Of a stretch of DNA of 64,000 nt, positions 56,513 to 64,000 are shown in pieces. Both the position numbers and the translations under genes were made by a program. Position 1 is the first letter of the stretch. Each line of letters begins with the position of its first letter. Origin of the DNA: Laburnicola sp. R22_1 (lineage: Eukaryota; Ascomycota; Dothideomycetes; Pleosporales; Didymosphaeriaceae); contig JACONQ010000012.1 of NCBI GenBank assembly GCA_014281115.1, positions 1,488,001-1,552,000 on the forward strand. Direction: 5' to 3'. The notes under the pieces are model-generated. The model was not told the origin of the DNA and ran no database searches. It was given only the letters and a program-made list of their open reading frames with translations.

Positions 56513-59200
56513 TAAAAGTTTAAGTATAAATAAGTGGCCTTTCTTACCTATAATCGGGTATGATCCTTTTATTTAATAATTTAACTTGACTAATAGGCGT
56601 TTGGTAATAAATCCCTTTGGGGTAACAAAGACCTAGTCCTTAACGTTAAAATTAATAGCGCGTTTATGTTTATTAGCCTGCTCTAATTATATTTCCTAGG
56701 TAGTAGACATGTTAGCGCGGGCGGTGTTATGGATAAATTCGCAGGCTTTGGCACGGACCTTAACCCACGCCTTAGCCTTTTCTAAAGTAATATTGTCTAG
56801 AGATTTAGTAACTAGTTAGGTACACTTACACTAGTTCTAGTGAAAGTATAACTAATGCCTAAACTTAATCTTAAAAGGCGAAACTTTAGTACTATTATAG
56901 GGTAGTATTGCTTAGGCCTAGTCTATGCTAGGTAGAAAATCTAACTAGTTGTCTTAATAAAAGTTAATAAACGGACGCAGACACTAGTTAAGATACTAAT
57001 TTATAATCTTAGTTTGGCTATTAGTTTGCAAATGCCGCGCTATAAAGAGAAGTTGCTTAATACCTGTAAGCTTACACAAAGCAGCCAAGAAAGCGAAGAT
57101 AAACTAGGGGCCGCGGTTAGAGACAATTAATCTAGAGGAGCCAAAGACTCTAAATATATACTAATAGTAGAGATTAGCGGCTTGTTTAGTAGTAATTGTC
57201 TTATAGTAGGGCATAGAAAAGGCACGCTTAGATAGGTAGTAATAAGATACCATTGCGTTATTATACCCTTTCTTATTCTTAGGGAATAATTTAAAATTAA
57301 TTAAGATATCTTGCTAGATATTTTTAGGGATGGGAAGCGAGTGTAATAAGCCTGGCTTTCTATCTAGTAGGGGCTTACTCTACTAATAGTCTTTGCAATT
57401 AGAGATATACCTATTAATATTAGCAGTTATACCCTTCTAGTAATATAACTAGCGTAAAAGCTAGAAAGTTTTTTATAGATCTAGATAGGCAGTAACCTAA
57501 TAAGTATATATTGTTTAAATTAGATGCGTCTAGAGAAACTCTATAGAGGGAACTACTAGGCGGTCTTTGTAGAGAAGTAACCCTAAAGGGGTAAGGATAA
57601 AATCTAGTAATCTTAAATAGGTAGCTTTTTAGACTAATTTAAGTACCTTATATATTTAATTAGTATATAGTAGGCGATTAATAAGTATGTAAGGATGGGC
57701 TCCTTTAAGGCTTATATTAGCTTTTTCTTTCTTCTACTCTGCAATTGTAACAGCCATAAGGGCTGCTTTGGCGGTATCTAGTAGTTGCAGAAGAAAAAAC
57801 TAAGTGTGAGCCTCTTAATTCTTCTTTTTCTGCGACTTTAGCTCGTTCTATTTCCTAAATAGCGTATTAGCTATAATATTTGCGGTGTCTAGTTAGTACG
57901 TAATTTAATAATGGTATTTAGACAGCGTCTTAGACTAATAAGCTTACTGTAAAGAGAGCTTACGTTTAGTGCTAAAGTACTTAAGGGCCTAATAATTAGT
58001 AATAATATTAAAGGGCTTGGCGGTTTAGAGGCCAATTAGTTACGCTCTCTATTCTAAAAGGCCCCATATAACTGCTAATATTTTCTTATTATAAATGTTA
58101 TAATTTAACCTAGTGGGCTTTAATAATATGGAGTACTATGTAAATAGGCGCTAGGTACTGTTAGATTATAGTTAACTAAGAGAACTCGCATTAACGCTAT
58201 TACTAGAGTTAGTTTCTATATGGGTAATCTAAAATAGGGAGTACTATAAGACTAGGATATCGCTGGCTATAAGCTGCTTAGCGGCTTTAAAGGCGGCACG
58301 TTCCTAGTCTCTAAAGATGTAGAAGGCACTATTTTTTAGGAGCTTAATTAGGAGGCAAACAACCCGCCTATAGTAAGAAAGGAAGGAGTAGTAGTAGTTG
58401 CAAAAACCCAAAAAGCTCTATAATATCTTAAGTGTTATAGGCTCTTTTTATTCCTAAACCGCGGCGATCTTTGCGGGGTCCTTATAGATTCCTTTAGTGC
58501 TAATAAAGTATCCTAAGAACTTAGTTTCTATTACAGCGAATTCGTATTTCTTAAAATTAGCTTAGAGATTAGCGTCCCTTAAGCGGAGTAGAACCTTGCA
58601 AACGTGTTCTTTGTGTTCTAGAGAATTCTTAGAAAAGATAAGGATATTATTAATGTATATAGTATAAAAGTTATCTAGATAATTACTTAGAACACTATTA
58701 ATAAACTATTAAAAGATGGTAGAACTATTATAGAGACTAAAGAGTAAGATCCTATACTTATAATTTCCATACTAGGTTTAAAAAGTAGTTAGCGCTTTAG
58801 TCTCTAGGGTGAGCTAGATTTAGTAGAATACTTAGCAAATATTAAGCTTAGTAAAGAGTCTTACTCTAGAGAGGCGCATAAGTATCTTCTTAATAAGTGG
58901 GATTGCCATAACGTTCTTTTTAGTAATGGCATTAAGCTGGCGGTAATTAACGCAAAAGCGATAATCTTTACTTGGCTTTTTAGCAAACAACACTAGCGAA
59001 GCGAAGCTAGCGTTACTAGGGATAATAAACCTGTGCTTAATATAGTTGTTAATATAGAATTTAAGAAGTTTAAGGTGCTCTAAGGATATGCTATATAAAG
59101 GCAAGGTGGTAAGTGTAGACAGGTCTTTAGTAAGGTTAACATAGTAATTAATGCCCTTTTAGTAAGGTGGGAGGGCGTTAGAATCCGATTTTGAAAAATG
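56513..59200 (-). pseudogene. G3-II reverse transcriptase, RNase H and integrase, degraded
   Basis: Minus strand. RT begins before 59104; the open piece 59104-58832 contains the fingers-palm block (LVLFAKKPSKDYRFCVNYRQ) of Ty3/gypsy RT. The active site near 58660 reads YINNILIFS (YLDD with both Asp changed to Asn). Then come LGFCNYYYSFL (near 58395) and RNase H with ETNSSN. Integrase lies in about 57400-56850: INFKLFPKNKKGYNNAMV, GSSRLIVSNRGP.FIFAF, ARHLQTNSQTKI. All stops are of RIP type, and catalytic Asp residues are typically Asn. The Fot1-like copy 2 cuts off the part after 56511. Confidence 0.82.
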
Positions 59201-62200
59201 GATGGGCTCCCCTCTAGCGTATTCTGGCCAGTGGAGCGCTTATTCTATTTTAGCGAGTAGGTTAGCTTGGGACTTATTTTCTAGGCTGTGCATCTCGCTC
59301 TTGCGATTCTTAATAAGTTTGGCTAGCTTGTAGGGGTTAGTATAATTAATAATTGTATTAGACTTATGGCCGCTATTTAAAGCAAAGGCTGCGGCGCTTA
59401 CTATGTTAATATTAAAGCTAGCAGCGTATAATTATTTCCGCGTTGGCGCCTAAATAAGTTCTGGGAGGTTGGCTAAATCCTATGGGGCTAGTGGATTCGC
59501 CAAATGTAATTTATTATTTATTTTCTATAAGTTCTTCTTTTGTGTTAGTGATTTAGTGGAATGGAAGAGAGCCATTCTAGGTTATTCTGGCTAGGGTAGC
59601 TTAAATTAAATAGTTAATTTCTGTAAAAGCTATCTAATCTTTAGATTAGCTGCTCTAGTAGAATTATAGTCTCTAAGTCCAGGGCTAGAGGTAATACCTA
59701 AATCCTACCGCACAATTCCTAGGGGCTAGTCTTACTAGTGGCTTCCTTAGATAGTGGGGACAGAGTGACTCACAGATAACTTGTTGTCTAATAGCTCTTT
59801 ATTTAAGGAAGATAGCTCTATAGTCTCTACGCTACTATCTCTATTAAAGTTATCCTTATAGCTTGGTTTTTAGTAAGCCTTTGAGTACGTTCTAATAACT
59901 AAGATGGTAAGGTTAGAAAGCTGGATAGAGATTTCCTTAGAGACGCTCTAGTTGGCTTTTAATAAACGAGTCTTTTAGTAGATATAGTTCTGCTTCTTAA
60001 GTAGGCTGTCCTATTAAGTAGCGTCGTTCTGGTGGGAAGAGTTAGGTGGGGGGAAAGTCTATAGTAGGATAAGGTTGCTAGCAAAGGTTAGATTCTTATT
60101 ATCTTTCTAACAAAGACGACGGTCCTGGGCGTTAACTAGGTAGTTAGCTTGCTTAAAAAATTTCCTACTAATAATAAGATTGTAGTCTTCTATATTATAG
60201 AAAATAAACTATGTAGTAAAGCTGCGTCTGTTAATGTTAAGCTGGGCTGTAAAATAGATGTCTACTTTCGCGCTTCTCTGCCCTGCGAAGTTCTTAAGGG
60301 GGATTAGTGTCTTTAGGCAGAGGAGTTTGGCTTTAAGCTATTTTTGTACCGCCTTTATATACTATAAAGCGATAAGATTATAAGCGCTAGCACTAGTGTC
60401 TATTAAAGCTCGCAACCTAAGAGCTAATTCTTAGAATATAATTTGCACTAGCATAACTAGTTAGGGGCCTCTAAATAGCTTAGGAACTCTTACTATCTTA
60501 CTACCTATAGGTAGCGATTTTGGTTTAGCATCTGCGTTTTGTAATTAAAATTATGGCTTATCTAAATTAATTAGTTTGGTGGCCCCTATATAAGCTACTA
60601 GGTTAGAGTAGTCTAGTAGCTTGTATTTAAAGCCTTGTTGTCTAATAAATTATCTACCTCTAAATTAGAGTAGTAGGCGATACTAAGTTTATTTAAATTA
60701 AAATTATCCACTGTCTATATATTTACTTATGTGGCTGTCTTATAGAAATAATTATAGTGGCTTAAGTGCTTGTTTCCTATCTTACTACACTAAAAATAAG
60801 CATTGTGCTTAATGCACTATATTTTATTATAGTTGTAGAGGGGTAAGAAGGAAATAGTAGGTCTAAAGCAAAGTGTTTATTTTTTAGTTACCGTGTATAA
60901 GGGCTTTAATCTAGAGGGTAGTACCTTATAAGAGGTCCGCATACGTGCCTAAAATAGACTTATTATGTTGTTGTCTTAGAGAGTGCGGCTGGCTACGGCT
61001 ATCTGGCGTTTAATTCCTAGGTAGTTAATATTAGGATCTTCTATCTCTCTTTAAAGCATTAACTTAAGACTTTTAGTTAACTTAAGTTATAATTTGTTCT
61101 TCTAGATCTTTGCGTCTAGTTTACCCTTCCTAGCTAGACTCTTAAAAGCCTACAGAAATGTCTAGGCGTCTATTTTATTAAAGAAAAAGAGCTTATAGAA
61201 CTTTTTGCGTATTTACTAGAGAGTAAAAGAATTGTAGTAAGTCTCTTCTAGAAATTTAAAAAGTAAGTTGGGTCTATAATCTTTCTAGAGGGCCTGATTT
61301 GTTTAACGCCAATTTCGCGCGGCCTCTTAAGGCGCGCCTCTAAGGCGGCTAAGTATGGCTTCTATAAGGTTGTCTTAATTTTCTGCATAGTTGTCGCATT
61401 AGTAGTAGTCTGCGTTTACGTAGATTTTATTGCGTATATTCTTTAGCTAATTTTTAATACTAGGGCCAGGTTAATCTTTTCTATAGTACTTATTAACGTT
61501 GGGTAGCTTTGCGGAGCATTCTAGCTTAGACACACTAGATGAGGTGGCTAAAGTGTATCTGCCCTAGGATATATTAATCTAGGCACTATTAGCAAGCTTA
61601 GTTTATACGTATTCTAGGACTAGGGAGTAGTAAAGAGTATTATCCTATTATAGAGTAGGCACTATAAGCTAGGGCAGATGTTATAGTGCACGTTAGGGCG
61701 CGGCTAGGCGGGATAAGCTTCGCTTAGCTGCCTAAGGGTAGCGTAAACCATATGGTAGATTGGGCGTTCCTAGGCTAGGGGGTTTTAAGGGGACTTAAGT
61801 GTGGTGCTATAGATTATAACTATCTTTAATAGAGGGGAGAACTTTCTTAGGGCTAAATAAGCCTTATCTAATAGCTACTTAATTGGCAATATTAGGCTAG
61901 GAGTAAGAATCTTTTAAGACTGCGTACACTATAGTGTAGGGTGTTGTTACCTTAAGTATAGTAAAAGCTTATTTAAATATGTTAGCGCGCTCGCACAAAG
62001 TCTAAATAAGGACCTTCTATTTAGGGTCTTCTTTAGACTTTATAACAGTCCTAATTACTAAATCTAGTGCTATCTCTAAAAATAGGCCTTAACAAAAGTA
62101 ATATTAAGCTTAAATCTAATAGGTGGCAAGTAACTGTCTTATTTTTAAGCCATGCTAGATTAATTAGTCTGGCTCGAATTTTTCTATAAATGCGTTATAC

Positions 62201-62900
62201 TTGCCAGCAGCTTTAAGTTTAGCTTTGCCTTAGTGCGCAAGCTACTTAAGGTCTGCTATTAAAAATTTGTCGCTTAGTTAGTCCACTTTAACTATAGCGA
62301 GATAGTAATTGTGCTGTGAGTTGTAAAGGATTCTATTAGAGTAGACTTTTTTTAGTAGTTTAATAATGCTCTTTTTCTTTATAAGGCTAGGGGCAGAGCG
62401 ACTAGTTATCTAGAAAGTAGCTATTAGCTGCTTTCCGCACTAGACAGCTAACAGCTCGCTAGTAGGGTTAAGTGGGGGAATCTTCTTAAGGTAAGCATTA
62501 TATAGACTATTGTTAGTAGGATGCAGATAAACGTTTACCTCTATATTGTTAATTCTAGAACTATCTAGGGGTAGAGAGGACGCGGGGAACGTTCTAGAAG
62601 TCTTCTAGATTAAAGGGCAGCGGCTTACTATAGTATAAGTAGTAGTAGGGTTAAGCAAAGTAGGGATTGTAAAGAGGGTATAGTGAATAGACCTAGGGTA
62701 GCAGGTCTTATATAGCTATGCAAACTAGCGCCTAGTCTAAGCTAAGAAAAGATTAGGTAAAAGATAAAGTATAAGATAAAATGTATAAAACTTTAACCTC
62801 TATATTACTACTATAGCCTAGCTCTAATTTCTCTAGCTTTATACCTTATGCTATTGCTATAATAGCGCTAGAAGGTAGTTATTAGGCAAGTTAGTTTAAT
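59201..62900 (-). pseudogene. G3-II gag and protease, degraded
   Basis: Minus strand with RIP-type stops. Near 60420-60370 the sequence reads LRALINTSASAYNLIA, the protease active-site block (D-S-G-A-S-A-N) with the Asp lost. 61000-62900 should be gag by position; 60650-60830 contains Cys codons that could be a knuckle (not firm). Confidence 0.6.
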
Positions 62901-62984
62901 AGGGTGTGGTGTAGTAGTGCCTATTTATTAATTATTATTAATTATTTATTTTTAGAATGTTGAGATTTTGGGGGCGGCCTTTCT

Positions 62985-63395
62985 TAATAGACCTTAGCGT
63001 AGTATAACAACTATCTAGCATAACTAGTAACTAATAAAGTTCCTACCCTTATGCGATAAGTAAAGGGGGGACTTAGAAGCGGCCTCTCTTAATAGACCTT
63101 AGGGTAGTGAAACACAAACTCCCTAGCGCTAGGGATCCTTTCTAGTAACTAACAAAGTTCCTACCCTCGTGCAATAAGCAGAGGAGGGACTTAGAAGCGG
63201 TCTCTCTTAATAGACCTTAGGGCAGTAAAGCACAAACTCTCTGGCGCTAGGGATCCTTTCTAGTAACTAAAAAAGTTCCTACCCTTATGCGACAAGTAAA
63301 GAAGGGACTTAAAAGCGGTCTCTTTTAATAAACCTTAGGGCAGTAAAACACAAACTCCCTAGCGCTAGGGATCCTTCCTAGTAACTAATAAGGTA
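62985..63395 (-). repeat. G3-II leader tandem repeat, 118-bp period
   Basis: Three full units and a part, marked by CTAGTAACTAA at 63024, 63142, 63260 and 63378 (exactly 118 bp apart). Each holds GACCTTAGGGCAGTAAAACA and CTAGCGCTAGGGATCC. It corresponds, inverted, to the 105-107-bp repeat of G3-I (37109-37620). Confidence 0.9.
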
Positions 63396-63494
63396 AAACT
63401 TCCACTAATTTGACTACCTATAGGCAGCGTCTTAAGGGAGGAGTAGATATTATATTGCCGTCCACAGCCAAAGAAAATATTAATCTTGGTATAA

Positions 63495-63773
63495 TGTAAG
63501 GGCGGTACACGGCCTTATAGGGCAAACCTCTCCGGGACAGCTAGTATGATTAAAAGAGATAACTAAATTAAGACTATACTAAGATAGGGGATAAGGAAGG
63601 GACCTAGGGGGCCCTTACTTATATAGTGGACGGCGTAGGGCACAGGCCCCACGCTAACCCCACGCTAACACTAACTAGAAAAGGCGTCTTCTATAAGGTG
63701 AAAGGCGCTATTAGGGTGTGAAAGAAAAGGTAATAGTAAATGACTAGCAGAGAGACAGGCACGAACTGTTACA
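63495..63773 (-). repeat. G3-II 5' LTR
   Basis: 279 bp, plus strand TGTAAGGGCGGTACACGG ... GAACTGTTACA, followed by GAAAG. Longer than the 3' LTR because of an insertion around 63530-63590. Confidence 0.88.
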
Positions 63774-64000
63774 GAAAGAAACCTAAATAGTAATCTATTA
63801 AGTATAAGCTACTAGACAACTACTTCTATTAAAGTAGGTTTAGACCTATAAGTTTACTTAAAATAGATACTTTCTAAAATATAAGGCTTAAATTATTATA
63901 AAGGGTAATCTCTAAAATAAAGACTTGCTATAGTTAACCTACGCAGTAATACTTACAGTATAGTTATTTAGAACTATAATAGTAATTATGTATTGTTAAA
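63774..64000 (+). pseudogene. Copia C2 reverse transcriptase, continued past the window
   Basis: Resumes the frame left at 45934. Reads TYKFT.NRYFLKYKA.IIIKGNL, then LTYAVILTV.LFRTIIVIM, the start of copia RT (usual form ..KFDENGYL.R.KARLVARGD). Stops are RIP-type. Runs off the right end. Confidence 0.78.

Larger units (their letters stand above)
45935..63773 (-). mobile_element. Ty3/gypsy retrotransposon G3-II, nested
   Basis: LTRs at 45935-46184 and 63495-63773 (250 and 279 bp, differing by indels) are flanked by the perfect 5-bp duplication GAAAG (45930-45934, 63774-63778). It is on the minus strand: 5' LTR at the right, tandem-repeat leader, gag, protease, RT-RNase H, integrase, then the Fot1-like insertion, a 3' region, purine tract AAAAGGGGGGTTA and 3' LTR. 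Without the 9.3-kb insertion it is about 8.5 kb. It sits in the RT of copia C2. Confidence 0.92.

Noticed and set aside
63495..63773. Array-like spacing of repeats near the right end as a CRISPR
   Set aside because: A eukaryotic retrotransposon leader; units are 118 bp with no spacers, next to an LTR.

Overview
The window is nuclear DNA of a filamentous ascomycete (Pezizomycotina) with strong repeat-induced point mutation (RIP). The evidence is short spliceosomal introns (49-57 bp in the two host genes), two fungal gene families (rhodopsin-like SAT4/Pth11-type membrane protein, secreted GMC oxidoreductase), and transposons whose damage is CpA->TpA on either strand, read as Gln/Trp codons turned into stops. 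In the two LTRs of one copia element all eight differences I see are of this type. The genus cannot be told from the sequence. The layout is that of an AT-rich, transposon-packed compartment with one small gene island.

Layout. 1-3360: AT-rich, RIP-degraded, with one copy of an unclassified repeat ('A family'). 3361-8090: the only normal-GC island, with two convergent, apparently intact genes: a seven-TM rhodopsin-like protein (+, seven exons, 388 aa) and a secreted GMC oxidoreductase (-, three exons, 611 aa). 8477-10347: a Fot1/pogo-like DNA transposon with TIRs, TA duplication and a single-frame transposase pseudogene. 10430-13600: a 3.2-kb imperfect palindrome. 14105-36528: A-family and related 'B-family' elements side by side; B is split by a Ty3/gypsy element (G1, 15590-35622, target duplication CTACG), itself filled with minus-strand gypsy remains, an A copy, and a complete copia element (C1, 27056-33662, duplication ATTTA) lying between its protease and reverse transcriptase. 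36714-40457: a short, pol-less gypsy relic (G3-I) inside a truncated A copy.

42-64 kb is a four-level nest: a copia pol (+, leaving the window) is split in its RT by gypsy G3-II (45935-63773, duplication GAAAG), split by a second Fot1-like element (47179-56510), split by a young gypsy chromovirus G4 (47373-54826, 180-bp LTRs identical by eye). RIP damage falls towards the inside. G4 keeps readable gag, a -1 slippery site, PR-RT-RNaseH-INT-chromodomain pol, and, in its 2-kb 3' region, an antisense gene with three introns coding for a Cys-rich, basic protein I do not recognise.

Functionally, only the two island genes look able to make full-length protein. Everything else is mobile DNA, mostly dead; G4 and the first Fot1-like element are the best preserved. 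The points most worth following are the antisense gene in G4, the A/B elements with 9-15-bp direct repeats, and the switch of TIR repeat motif between the two Fot1-like copies.
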